From positions 1-48,211 of the forward strand of contig JANQFP010000042.1 of NCBI GenBank assembly GCA_028277795.1: a stretch of DNA of 48,211 bases. Reading direction: 5' to 3'. Numbering within the stretch: position 1 is the stretch's first letter; the number at the start of each line of letters is the position of its first letter. The notes beneath the pieces were generated by a model, which did no database searches, had not been told where the DNA came from, and saw only the letters and a program-made list of their open reading frames with translations. Shown here in pieces: positions 27,183 to 35,399 of the stretch. Made by a program: the position numbers and the translations under genes. This DNA comes from Rhodospirillales bacterium (lineage in GTDB: Bacteria > Pseudomonadota > Alphaproteobacteria > Rhodospirillales > JANQFP01).

Positions 27183-27279
27183 GGAAAGGCCTCCTCTCCT
27201 GTCTCACCCGAACATCAACGCAACCCTCCGCGCCACGCCCGTGGCGCAGAGACAATCACGGCCGCCGACCGCATGGCCC

Positions 27280-29226
27280 TCAAGCCCGGGCCAGCGGTCC
27301 GGCGGCCTCTTCAGCCAGTCTAGCGGCTGCCTCTTGGAGCGCAAGGACTTCTTGGGTCTTGCCGCCCAGGCGGCGGATCGCAACGGTGCCGTCGGCGGCC
27401 TCGCGGGCGCCGACCACCAGCATCACCGGAACCTTGGCCAGGCTGTGCTCCCGGACCTTGTAGTTGATCTTCTCGTTGCGCAGGTCCGCTTCCGCCCTCA
27501 GGCCGGCAGCGCGCAGCGCCGCGTGCACCTCGGCGGCATAGGCGTCGGCCTCGTTGGTGATGGTGGCGACCATCGCCTGCACGGGAGCCAGCCACAGGGG
27601 CAGGCGCCCGGCGTGGTGCTCCACCAGGATGCCGATGAACCGCTCCAGGGAGCCGAGGATGGCGCGATGCAGCATCACCGGCCGGTGCTTCTGGCCGTCC
27701 TCGCCCACGTAGGCCGCGTCCAGGCGCTCGGGCAGCACGAAGTCCACCTGCAGCGTGCCGAGCTGCCAGTCGCGGCCGATGGCGTCGCGCAGGACGAACT
27801 CCAGCTTGGGGCCGTAGAACGCCCCCTCGGCCGGGTTGGGCACCGTCTCCAGGCCGGTCTCGGCGGTGGCCGCGGACAGGGCCGCCTCGGCCCGGTCCCA
27901 GGTCTCGTCGTCGCCGGCCCGCACCGGCGGCCGGTCGGCGAACTTGACCGTCACCTTGTCGAAGCCGAAGTCCTTGTAGACGCTGAGCAGGAGGTCGCAG
28001 AAGTCCTTGGTCTCCGACGTGATCTGGTCCTCGGTGCAGAAGATGTGGGCGTCGTCCTGGACGAAGGCGCGCACCCGCATGAGGCCGTGCAGGGCGCCGG
28101 ACGGTTCGTTCCGGTGGCAGGAGCCGAACTCGGCCATGCGCACCGGCAGGTCCCGGTAGCTGGTGATACCCTGGCGGAAGATCTGCACGTGGCAGGGACA
28201 GTTCATGGGCTTGAGCGCCAGCACCTTGCCTTCGGTCTCGGCGGTGAACATGTGCTCGCGGAACTTCTCCCAGTGCCCCGAGGATTCCCACAGGCTGCGG
28301 TCGACCAGTTGCGGCGTGTTGACCTCGACGTAGCCGGCGGCCTCTACCCGTTTGCGGATGTAGTCCTGGACCGTGCGGTACAGCGTCCAGCCCTTGGGGT
28401 GCCAGAACACCGAGCCCGCGGCCACGTCCTGGAAGTGGTATAGCCCCATCTCGCGGCCGAGGCGGCGGTGGTCGCGCCGCTCGGCCTCCTCCAGCATGTG
28501 CAGGTGGTCCTTGAGCTGCTTCTCGGTGGCCCAGGCGGTGCCGTAGATCCGCTGCAGCATCTCGTTCCGCGAGTCCCCCCGCCAGTAGGCGCCGGCCAGC
28601 TTCATCAGCTTGAAGGCGTGGCCCAGGCGGCCCGTGGACGGCAGGTGCGGCCCCCGGCACAAATCGATGAAGCCGCCCTGGCGATAGAGGCTCACCTCCT
28701 CGCCTTCCGGGATGGCGCCGATGATCTCGGCCTTGTAGTGCTCGCCCTGCTCGGAGAAGAAGCGCGCCGCGTCGTTGCGGGCCCACACCTCGCGGGTGAT
28801 GGCTTCGTCGCGGTCGACGATCTCGTGCATGCGCGTCTCGATGCGCTCCAGGTCCTCGGGCGTGAACGGCGTCGGGCGGGCGAAGTCGTAGTAGAACCCG
28901 TTCTCGATGGCCGGGCCGATGGTGACCTGGACCTCGGGATACAGCTCCTTCACCGCCTCGGCCATCACATGGGCGGCGTCGTGGCGGAGCATTTCCAGGC
29001 CGTCGTCCTCCTTGGCCGTCACCACGGCGACCTCGGCGTCCCGGTCGATCACGAACGCCAGGTCCCTCAGCGCGCCGTCGACGCGCACGGCAAGGGCCGC
29101 CTTGGCCAGGCCGGGGCCGATATCGGCGGCCAGATCGGCGCCGGTGACCGGGCCTGCGTAGTCGCGCGCGCTGCCGTCGGGCAGCGTCACCCGCACCGGG
29201 TTCTCGACTTGCGCTTCCTGGGCCAT
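27280..29226 (-). CDS. thrS: threonyl-tRNA synthetase
   Basis: Class II threonyl-tRNA synthetase (648 aa). It has an N-terminal TGS domain ([20 protein letters not shown]), an editing domain with the zinc-like HxxxH motif ([20 protein letters not shown]), the catalytic core with Cys of the zinc site in [10 protein letters not shown], motif 2 ([20 protein letters not shown]), and the C-terminal anticodon-binding domain ([15 protein letters not shown]). The ATG at 29226 gives the full TGS domain. It is the first structural gene of the thrS-infC-rpmI-rplT-pheST operon. A Thr-rich leader peptide and terminator lie upstream (29322-29453), so attenuation by threonyl-tRNA is likely. Confidence 0.97.
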   Translation of the reverse strand: MAQEAQVENPVRVTLPDGSARDYAGPVTGADLAADIGPGLAKAALAVRVDGALRDLAFVIDRDAEVAVVTAKEDDGLEMLRHDAAHVMAEAVKELYPEVQVTIGPAIENGFYYDFARPTPFTPEDLERIETRMHEIVDRDEAITREVWARNDAARFFSEQGEHYKAEIIGAIPEGEEVSLYRQGGFIDLCRGPHLPSTGRLGHAFKLMKLAGAYWRGDSRNEMLQRIYGTAWATEKQLKDHLHMLEEAERRDHRRLGREMGLYHFQDVAAGSVFWHPKGWTLYRTVQDYIRKRVEAAGYVEVNTPQLVDRSLWESSGHWEKFREHMFTAETEGKVLALKPMNCPCHVQIFRQGITSYRDLPVRMAEFGSCHRNEPSGALHGLMRVRAFVQDDAHIFCTEDQITSETKDFCDLLLSVYKDFGFDKVTVKFADRPPVRAGDDETWDRAEAALSAATAETGLETVPNPAEGAFYGPKLEFVLRDAIGRDWQLGTLQVDFVLPERLDAAYVGEDGQKHRPVMLHRAILGSLERFIGILVEHHAGRLPLWLAPVQAMVATITNEADAYAAEVHAALRAAGLRAEADLRNEKINYKVREHSLAKVPVMLVVGAREAADGTVAIRRLGGKTQEVLALQEAAARLAEEAAGPLARA

Positions 29227-29321
29227 GGCCCGTCTCCCGTCAGCTTCCGTGCGGCGCCGGTTGGCCGGCCGCGCACTCTAAATGGGCGCCCGATTCAGTC
29301 AACCAGGGCCCCGCCGCGAAC

Positions 29322-29352
29322 AAAAAATCCCTCCCGGTCGGACCGTGGAGGG
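29322..29352 (-). terminator. intrinsic terminator of the thrS attenuator
   Basis: Read on the minus strand: CCCTCC-A-CGGT-CCG-ACCG-GGAGGG, a ten-pair stem with one bulged A and a three-base loop, followed by ATTTTTTG. It lies 36 bases after the leader-peptide stop and about 95 bases before thrS. Its 5' arm, in context GCCCTCC, is complementary to GGAGGGC in the last codons of the leader peptide, which supplies the alternative antiterminator pairing. Confidence 0.88.
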
Positions 29353-29387
29353 CTGTGGTCGATGCCGCAATGCGCGTGACGCCGCCG

Positions 29388-29453
29388 TCACGGCCCTCCT
29401 CGGACCGCGGTGGTGGTGGTCGCCGTCGTAGTGGTCATGCACCGCATGGCCAT
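29388..29453 (-). CDS. threonine-rich leader peptide for thrS
   Basis: A 21-residue frame from ATG 29453, preceded by a GGAG site six bases away. After Met-Ala-Met-Arg-Cys-Met come four Thr, one Ala, four Thr and one Ala, then Val-Arg-Gly-Gly-Pro and TGA. Eight of 21 codons are threonine, using ACC, ACT and ACG. GTGACG/CGTCAC forms a short hairpin over and after the stop codon. The codons GGA-GGG-C near the end can pair with the 5' arm of the downstream terminator. A ribosome stalled on Thr codons would leave that segment free and allow read-through into thrS; a ribosome reaching the stop would cover it and let the terminator form. No function of the peptide itself is implied. Confidence 0.82.
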   Translation of the reverse strand: MAMRCMTTTTATTTTAVRGGP

Positions 29454-29494
29454 CGTCTCACTCCAAGTACGGCGCGCCCGCGAAGGGCACGCGA

Positions 29495-29530
29495 CCAATC
29501 CTATGTCGGACATCGCCCGTTCGTTGTCAA
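29495..29530 (-). promoter_or_regulatory. candidate promoter of the thrS operon
   Basis: On the minus strand a perfect TTGACA (-35) lies at 29525-29530. A -10 about 17-18 bases on is only loosely consensus (GACATA). Transcription would start around 29495, some 40 bases before the leader peptide. The rest of 29531-29660 holds no supported gene. Confidence 0.5.
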
Positions 29531-29664
29531 GCCATGGTGGCGACGGGCCGGAGCATCCCGGCCAGTGCCGCCGCCACGGTTTCCGACAATCTGTCCAGGG
29601 ACCTGCGGCGCATTCTAGATGGGCGAGCCAACTGCCGATAGTGGTAGCCGCACGACGCAATTGG

Positions 29665-29692
29665 TTGTCACGTAGATCGGGTACGGTAGAGT
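29665..29692 (+). promoter_or_regulatory. candidate promoter of the ptuAB-like cassette
   Basis: TTGTCA (29665-29670) and TAGAGT (29687-29692), 16 bases apart, match sigma-70 hexamers at five and four of six positions. They lie 25 bases before the ATPase start. Confidence 0.4.
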
Positions 29693-29716
29693 GCGGATGG
29701 TGTTGGAGCGAACCCC

Positions 29717-30964
29717 ATGAAAGTCATTTCTCTAGACGTCACCAATTTCCGCGGTATTCCGAACCTTCGCCTCGATCTCCATGAGCAGGTCAACGTATTG
29801 GTCGGGATCAATGGTTCGGGGAAGTCGGCCATTCTGGACTGTGCAGCGATCATGCTTTCGCGCCTGATCGCACGAATACGATCGACCAAGGGAACGGGGC
29901 GTCAGTTCTCTGACTCAGATATCAGCAATGGCATGTCTGAAACGCGAAACTCGATTGAAGTGTCCTTCCGGGGAGAGACAATCGAGTGGAGCGTTACGAA
30001 GAAGCGTAGAGGGGCGAGAGGGCAAACGATCACGAACCTAGATATGCTTCGGGAATCAGTGGAATTGATGCGTATGGACCTCGAAGTTCAACCGAACACC
30101 GATCTTCCCCTTGCCGTCTATTACCCCGTCAACAGGGCCGTCCTCGACATCCCTCTACGCATCCGGACGAAGCACACTTTCGATCAACTGGCAGCATACG
30201 ACCAGGCCTTGTCGGGAGAATGGAGCAGCTTCCGATTGTTCTTCGAGTGGTTTCGTGAACGTGAAGACTTGGAGAACGAAAAACGCCTAGACGACCCCCG
30301 ATACCGTGACGGGCACCTCGAGGCCGTAAGAAATGCAATCGAACGATTCCTGCCGGGCTTCCGAGGACTCAGGGTCAAACGGTCGCCATTACGTATGGTT
30401 GTCGAAAAGGATGAGAGAGAACTGACGGTCAACCAACTGTCGGACGGCGAAAAGTGCACGCTTGCGATGGTCGGAGACATGGCCCGGCGCATGGCAATTG
30501 CTAATCCAACATTGGCAAATCCCCTTGAAGGGGAAGGTGTCGCGCTAATTGACGAAATCGATTTGCATCTGCACCCCGCTTGGCAACGCAGAATTGTTGG
30601 GGCCTTGAAGGAGACGTTTCCCAATTGCCAGTTCCTGTTGACGACCCACTCCCCTCAGGTGCTTGGGCATCTGAGACCCGAGTGCATATGGGTATTGGAA
30701 AGGGCCGAATCGGGGGTTGTCGCCAACCGCCCCGAGGAGGCTTTCGGCTTGGAGTCGGGCCGAATACTGGAGGACATTATGGGCGTTTCCTCGCGCCCGC
30801 AGGAGGTTAAGAATAAACTACGCGAGCTTTTTCTGGCCATCGATGGGGGAAAGACCAACAAAGCAAAGCGGTTAGCAACGGAAATCCGTCGTCAGGTGGG
30901 TGAAGACCCGGACCTCGTGAAGGCCGACATTTTGATCAGCCGCAGGGAGGTGTTGGGCAAATGA
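29717..30964 (+). CDS. ptuA: PtuA-like AAA/SMC-type ATPase (Septu defence)
   Basis: A 415-residue ABC/SMC-like ATPase of the kind found in the Septu anti-phage system and in retron Ec78 cassettes. Walker A is GINGSGKSA (about residues 30-38), preceded by VTNFRGIPNLRLDL. The signature is NQLSDGEKCTLAMVGDM, Walker B is GVALIDEIDLHLHPAWQ, and the His switch is FLLTTHSPQVL. No coiled-coil arms of SMC length are present. It overlaps the HNH gene by four bases (ATGA), so the two act as a pair. Base composition is clearly lower in GC than the flanking thrS and glycosyltransferase genes, which suggests transfer. Phage defence is inferred from the two-gene architecture. Confidence 0.82.
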   Translation: MKVISLDVTNFRGIPNLRLDLHEQVNVLVGINGSGKSAILDCAAIMLSRLIARIRSTKGTGRQFSDSDISNGMSETRNSIEVSFRGETIEWSVTKKRRGARGQTITNLDMLRESVELMRMDLEVQPNTDLPLAVYYPVNRAVLDIPLRIRTKHTFDQLAAYDQALSGEWSSFRLFFEWFREREDLENEKRLDDPRYRDGHLEAVRNAIERFLPGFRGLRVKRSPLRMVVEKDERELTVNQLSDGEKCTLAMVGDMARRMAIANPTLANPLEGEGVALIDEIDLHLHPAWQRRIVGALKETFPNCQFLLTTHSPQVLGHLRPECIWVLERAESGVVANRPEEAFGLESGRILEDIMGVSSRPQEVKNKLRELFLAIDGGKTNKAKRLATEIRRQVGEDPDLVKADILISRREVLGK

Positions 30965-31569
30965 AACGCATCCAAAAGCTGCCTGAGCCGCAGGGGTTCT
31001 CCGATTGGAAAGCAGACGACAGGATGCGTCACCGGCCAAGCTGGAACCGGCTGCCAGGGAATATTAGACGATTAATACATGTGAGTTTGATGGAGGAACA
31101 AGGAAGAATATGTTGTTATTGTGAGCGGAGGATTTTTATAGAAAATAGCCACATTGAGCACTTTCGTCCGAAATCAAGACGAGAATTTGAATTTCTGCAA
31201 CTTGACTACGACAACTTACACTGCTCGTGCCAAAGAGAAATAAAGCAGGGTGAGCCCCGGCACTGTGCCACATCGAAAGGCAGCTGGTTTGACGAAGGCC
31301 TTATCATCTCGCCGCTTTCGCCTGACTGCGAAGATCGATTCAGGTTCATTGCAAACGGTGACATTTTTCCTCGCGACCCTGCTGATGCCGCCGCGACGGC
31401 GACAATTGGGAGGTTGCGTCTCGATCTGGACAAACTTAGGGCCATGCGCGCCAGCGCGGTGGACAGTTTGAGTGACCTGTCCAAGCCAGAAATCGAAACG
31501 CTTCTTGCGGACAGGACGGGAGGTCAATTCCTCCCATTCTACACGACGATTAAACAAGTCCTGTCGTGA
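30961..31569 (+). CDS. ptuB: PtuB-like HNH endonuclease (Septu defence)
   Basis: A 202-residue HNH nuclease of the family paired with PtuA. The zinc/HNH core is EQGRICCYCERRIFIENSHI followed by EHFRPKSRREFEF and LDYDNLHCSCQ, with the His of IEHFRPK and the Asn of YDNLHCSC as likely active-site residues. DEGLIISPLSPDCEDRFRF and the Asp/Pro-rich segment that follows also recur in this family. The start codon is inside the end of ptuA. Like ptuA it is relatively AT-rich. No reverse transcriptase or retron RNA is adjacent, so the cassette looks like Septu rather than a retron. Confidence 0.82.
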   Translation: MKRIQKLPEPQGFSDWKADDRMRHRPSWNRLPGNIRRLIHVSLMEEQGRICCYCERRIFIENSHIEHFRPKSRREFEFLQLDYDNLHCSCQREIKQGEPRHCATSKGSWFDEGLIISPLSPDCEDRFRFIANGDIFPRDPADAAATATIGRLRLDLDKLRAMRASAVDSLSDLSKPEIETLLADRTGGQFLPFYTTIKQVLS

Positions 31570-31619
31570 AGCCAAGTTCGTCCGCCGACCATCTTCTCCG
31601 GCCATCTCTTACCCGCGTG

Positions 31620-32552
31620 TCAAGCTAACGCGGGGAGGGCCGCCAGCACATCCTCGACACCGATTTCCGTGAGCGACGGGCGGCGCAGGATGGTGACGGC
31701 GGGCCCGCGTTGGGCGCACAGGGCCGGGTCGGAGGCATGGGAATAGAGGACGACGCAGGGGCAGCCGGCGACGGCGATCAGGTGCATGGATCCGGTGTCA
31801 TTGCCGACGGCGCCGGTCGCGCGCCGAGCCAGACCGACGATGTCGGCGAGCCCGGTCTCGCCCGCAAGGTCCCGCGCCTCCGGGCATCGGGCCACCACGG
31901 ACTCGGTCAGCGGCCGCTCGTCGGCGGTCCCCAGCAGCACCGGTGTCACGCCCCGCCCGACCAAGTTGCTGGCCAGGGCGCCATAATGCTCGATCGGCCA
32001 CCGCTTGCCCGGCCGATGGGCGGCGCCGCCCGGCACCAGCAGAACATAAGGGTCGGGCAATCCGAAGCGTGCCGTGTCGGCCCGCAGCCATGACAGGTCG
32101 GGCTTCGGCACCTCGGTAATGCCGGCCATGCGCAACTGCTCGGCCTGGCGCTCGATGGTATGCATGGCGTCGCGCCCCGGGTTGGCGTGGGGGTGCGAGC
32201 AACCCTTCGCGATGCCCGACCACTCGGGCCACGGTCCGGGCCAGAACAGACGGAAGTAGAAGTTGCTGCGGTCCGACGTCTGGAGGTCGTAGACCCGCCG
32301 GAAGCCACCGCCGCGCAGGCGTCGGCGCAGGGCCTGCCAGTCGCCGAGGCGGGTCAGCGGCGGGCGGTGGTCGATCCAGAGGTCGTCCACGTATCCGCTG
32401 GCGGTGGCGAGGTTGGCGTAGGGCCCCGTGGTCATCAGGGTGATGTGGGCGTCGGCGTGATGGCGCCGGATGGCGGCCATGGGGCCCAGGGCCTGGACGA
32501 AATCCCCGAGCGCCCCCAGCTTGACGACCAGGATGCGGGCGCTCCCGGTCAC
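31620..32552 (-). CDS. glycosyltransferase family 9 (heptosyltransferase-like)
   Basis: A 310-residue GT9 enzyme related to ADP-heptose:LPS heptosyltransferases. The N-terminus ARILVVKLGALGDFVQALGP is the family's acceptor-domain signature, and the C-terminal half has PYVLLVPGGAAHRPGKRWP and VGNDTGSMHLIAVAGCPCVV, the nucleotide-sugar pocket. The GTG at 32552 overlaps the stop of the upstream glycosyltransferase and starts right before the first strand; the longer open frame runs into that gene. The pair probably adds sugars to lipopolysaccharide or another surface glycan. Donor and acceptor are not readable from sequence. Confidence 0.88.
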   Translation of the reverse strand: MTGSARILVVKLGALGDFVQALGPMAAIRRHHADAHITLMTTGPYANLATASGYVDDLWIDHRPPLTRLGDWQALRRRLRGGGFRRVYDLQTSDRSNFYFRLFWPGPWPEWSGIAKGCSHPHANPGRDAMHTIERQAEQLRMAGITEVPKPDLSWLRADTARFGLPDPYVLLVPGGAAHRPGKRWPIEHYGALASNLVGRGVTPVLLGTADERPLTESVVARCPEARDLAGETGLADIVGLARRATGAVGNDTGSMHLIAVAGCPCVVLYSHASDPALCAQRGPAVTILRRPSLTEIGVEDVLAALPALA

Positions 32553-33793
32553 CGATCGGGGAACGCCCGGGTCGGGCCCAGGACCTCCTCGTAGACGTCC
32601 AGCGTCTTGGCGCACATGGTCTCCTTCGAGAACCGGGCGCGGACGTTGGCCATGGCCCGCTCGGCCAGGTGCCGGCGGGTGTCCGCGTCCACCGCCAGGG
32701 CCCGGTCGATGGCGGCGGCGAGGGCGTCCGCATCACCGGGCGGCACCAGCCAGCCGGTCTCGCCGGGGATCACCGTCTCGCGGGCGCCCCCGTGGTCGGT
32801 GGCGATGACCGGCCGCCCCAGCGCCTGGGCCTCGACGATGACGCGGCCGAAGGCCTCCGGGTCGGTGGAGGCGGAGACCACCACGTCGCTCAGCATGTAG
32901 GCGGCCGGCATGTCGGGACAGTGGTCGGCGAAGCGTACGATGCCGCCCAGGCCGTGGCGCTCCACCAGGCGCTCCAGCTCGTTGCGGTACTCGCCCCGTC
33001 CCTGGTCGGAGCCGACCAGCAGGAAGCGGACGTCGCGCCGGCCCAGCCGGGCGGCGGCCTCCAGGAACACGGTCTGCCCCTTCCACCGGGTCAGGCGTCC
33101 CGGCAGCATGACCACCGGCACGCCGTCGGGCAGGCGCCACTGGCCGGCCAGGGTCACCACCCGGTCGGGCCGCACCTGGGCGGGGTCGAAGAGGCCCAGG
33201 TCGACGCCCCGATGGATGACGCGCAGACGCTGCGCCGGCACCCCGTAGACCTGCCGCGCGTGGGTGGCGATGAAGGTCGAGATGGCGATCACCCGCTCGC
33301 CGCGGGTCATGATGGCGTTGTACCAGCGTTTGAGCCGGGTGCGGTCGCCGTAGGTGCCGTGGAATGTGGTGACGAAGTGGCGGCCGGTGCGGCGGGCCGC
33401 GGCGTAGGCGCTCCAGGCCGGCGCCCGGGAGCGGGCGTGGACGATGTCCACCCCCTCCGCGGCGATGATGGCCGCCAGGCGGTCGACGTTGAAATGCATG
33501 ACCCACGGGTTCTTGCTGTCCAGCGGCAGGGTCAGGTGCTCGGCCCCGACCCGGGTCAGCGAATGGACCAGGGGTCCTCCGGCGGAGGCCACGATGGCGC
33601 GTCCCCCGGCGTCGGTGATGGCGCCGGCGATCTCGACGGTGCCCCGCTCGACGCCCCCCTCGGCGCCCAGTGCAGGCAGCACCTGGAAGATGGTGGGCCG
33701 GCGCCCGCCGGCCGTCGCGCTGCCCCGTTTTTCCGTGGTGGCGTCCCGTTCCGCCGCCGGCGCGGCGGTGTTATGGTGCGCGGTACCGCTCAT
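32549..33793 (-). CDS. glycosyltransferase family 4
   Basis: A 414-residue GT-B glycosyltransferase. The N-terminal domain has FQVLPALGAEGGVERGTVEI and VDIVHARSRAPAWSAY; the C-terminal donor domain has VVMLPGRLTRWKGQTVFLEA and the conserved EAFGRVIVEAQALGRPVIAT, where the Glu residues hold the sugar nucleotide. The first ~35 residues are low complexity and look nonconserved. The ATG at 33793 is the only standard start that keeps the first strand, but it lies only 15 bases from the divergent hydrolase start, so the promoters must overlap the genes. It is coupled to the GT9 gene. Confidence 0.88.
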   Translation of the reverse strand: MSGTAHHNTAAPAAERDATTEKRGSATAGGRRPTIFQVLPALGAEGGVERGTVEIAGAITDAGGRAIVASAGGPLVHSLTRVGAEHLTLPLDSKNPWVMHFNVDRLAAIIAAEGVDIVHARSRAPAWSAYAAARRTGRHFVTTFHGTYGDRTRLKRWYNAIMTRGERVIAISTFIATHARQVYGVPAQRLRVIHRGVDLGLFDPAQVRPDRVVTLAGQWRLPDGVPVVMLPGRLTRWKGQTVFLEAAARLGRRDVRFLLVGSDQGRGEYRNELERLVERHGLGGIVRFADHCPDMPAAYMLSDVVVSASTDPEAFGRVIVEAQALGRPVIATDHGGARETVIPGETGWLVPPGDADALAAAIDRALAVDADTRRHLAERAMANVRARFSKETMCAKTLDVYEEVLGPTRAFPDR

Positions 33794-33808
33794 CCACCCG
33801 AGTTCATC

Positions 33809-34600
33809 ATGACCGATGTGACGCCCGCCGACGCTGACCCCCCCGACGTCGTGGACCGGGACGACGGCGCGACTATCGCCTACCACCGGACCCCTGGCAA
33901 GTCTCCCGGGGTCATATTCCTCACCGGCTTCCTGTCCGACATGACCGGCGGCAAGGCGCTGGCGCTGGAGGCGTTCTGCCGCTCCCGGGGCCAGGCCTAC
34001 CTGCGGTTCGACTACTTCGGCCACGGGGCGTCCTCGGGGGCCTTCACCGACGGCACCATCGGCCGCTGGGCCGAAGACACGGTGTTCGTGCTCGATCGCC
34101 TGACCGAGGGCCCGCAAGTGCTGGTCGGCTCCAGCCTGGGCGGCTGGATCATGCTGCTGGCGGCCCTGGCCCGCCCACAGCGGGTGGCGGGACTGCTCGG
34201 CATCGCCGCCGCCCCGGACTTCACCGAGGACCTGATCCCCCACGAGCTGTCGGGCGAGCAGAAGGCGGTGCTGGAAAGGGATGGGGTCGTCTACCTGGAA
34301 AGCCCCTACGACCCCGAGCCGACGCCGGTGACCAGGACCTTGCTGGAGGACGGGGCCCGCCACCTGGTGCTGCGCCGGGAGATGCCGCTGGACTGCCCGG
34401 TGCGCCTGATCCACGGCATGCGGGACCCGGACGTGCCGTGGCAGACCTCCCTACGCCTCGCCCGCATGATCCGGTCGGCCGATGTGGAGCTCACCCTGGT
34501 CAAGGACGGCGAGCACCGGCTGTCCGAGGACGCCGACCTGGAGCGCCTGTGCGGCGTCCTGGACGCCCTGTTGCGGGACCTCGAATCGCCGGCGACGTGA
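33809..34600 (+). CDS. alpha/beta hydrolase (ABHD10-like)
   Basis: A 263-residue alpha/beta hydrolase. The fold shows as GVIFLTGFLSDMTGGKALAL, then YLRFDYFGHGASSG, the nucleophile Ser in LVGSSLGGWIMLL, the acid Asp in HGMRDPDVPW and the catalytic His in DGEHRLS near the C-terminus. It resembles the ABHD10/acyl-protein thioesterase-like group found in many Alphaproteobacteria. No signal peptide is present, so it acts in the cytoplasm. The substrate is unknown. It is divergent from the glycosyltransferase pair and convergent with the slipin gene. Confidence 0.85.
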   Translation: MTDVTPADADPPDVVDRDDGATIAYHRTPGKSPGVIFLTGFLSDMTGGKALALEAFCRSRGQAYLRFDYFGHGASSGAFTDGTIGRWAEDTVFVLDRLTEGPQVLVGSSLGGWIMLLAALARPQRVAGLLGIAAAPDFTEDLIPHELSGEQKAVLERDGVVYLESPYDPEPTPVTRTLLEDGARHLVLRREMPLDCPVRLIHGMRDPDVPWQTSLRLARMIRSADVELTLVKDGEHRLSEDADLERLCGVLDALLRDLESPAT

Positions 34601-34608
34601 CTCGGAGG

Positions 34609-35391
34609 TCAGTCGCCGTCCTTGTCCGGCCGGGCGAAGGCGTTCAACAACTCCATGGGCAGCGGGAAGACGATGGTGGAGACACGGTCGCCGGTGATCC
34701 CCAGCAGGGTGGTCAGGTAGCGCAACTGCATGGCCTGGGGCTGCTGGGCCAGGATGCGCGCCGCCTCGAGGAAGCGCTCGGCGGCCTGCAGCTCGCCCTC
34801 GGCGTCGATGACCTTGGCCCGGCGGCCCCGCTCGGCCTCCGCCTGCTTGGCGATGGCGCGGATCATGCTCTCGTCCAGGTCCACGTGCTTGAGCTCCACG
34901 TTGGCCACCTTCACGCCCCATGCCTCGGTCTGATCGTCGAGCAGGCGCTGCAGGTCGGCGTTGAGGCGCTCGCGCTCGGCCAGCATCTCGTCCAGCTCGT
35001 GCTGGCCGAGCACCGAACGCAGGGTGGTCTGGGCGAGCTGGCTGGTGGCGCCGTGGAAGTCCTCCACCTGGATGATGGCCCGCTGGGCGTCGAGGACCCG
35101 GTAATAGACCACGGCGTTGACCTTGACCGACACGTTGTCGCGGGAGATCACGTCCTGCTGCGGCACATCGAGCACCCGGACCCGCAAGTCGACCCGCACC
35201 ATCTGCTGGATGACCGGGATGACGATGATCAGCCCCGGCCCCTTGACCTTCCAGAACCGGCCGAGCATGAACACCACGCCGCGCTCGTACTCGCGCAGCA
35301 CCTTCAGCGACAGGGCGAGGACGATGAGCAGCAGGATCGCGGCCGCGATCCATGCCTCGGTGAACCAGCTTTCGACGAACGTCGAGTCCAT
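34609..35391 (-). CDS. slipin / SPFH-domain membrane protein
   Basis: Stomatin-family (SPFH/prohibitin-domain) protein of 260 residues. One N-terminal membrane helix (about 12-31) is followed by the diagnostic [20 protein letters not shown] and [20 protein letters not shown], then a helical C-terminal region ([40 protein letters not shown]). Such proteins form oligomeric membrane assemblies. It starts eight bases after the NfeD gene; slipin and NfeD are a conserved pair in bacteria, with NfeD cleaving or partnering the slipin. Confidence 0.93.
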   Translation of the reverse strand: MDSTFVESWFTEAWIAAAILLLIVLALSLKVLREYERGVVFMLGRFWKVKGPGLIIVIPVIQQMVRVDLRVRVLDVPQQDVISRDNVSVKVNAVVYYRVLDAQRAIIQVEDFHGATSQLAQTTLRSVLGQHELDEMLAERERLNADLQRLLDDQTEAWGVKVANVELKHVDLDESMIRAIAKQAEAERGRRAKVIDAEGELQAAERFLEAARILAQQPQAMQLRYLTTLLGITGDRVSTIVFPLPMELLNAFARPDKDGD

Positions 35392-35399
35392 GGTTTCTG

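Noticed and set aside
29226-29453. A T-box riboswitch before thrS.
   Set aside because: No T-box sequence or specifier stem was seen; the Thr codon run and competing pairings explain the terminator better.
29660-31600. A retron of the Ec78 type, because of the PtuA-like and HNH genes.
   Set aside because: No reverse transcriptase gene and no sign of an msr/msd RNA next to the pair.
32669-34600. A plus-strand frame of about 640 codons that would fuse antisense sequence to the alpha/beta hydrolase.
   Set aside because: Only the part from ATG 33809 has a domain; the upstream part is antisense to the glycosyltransferase.
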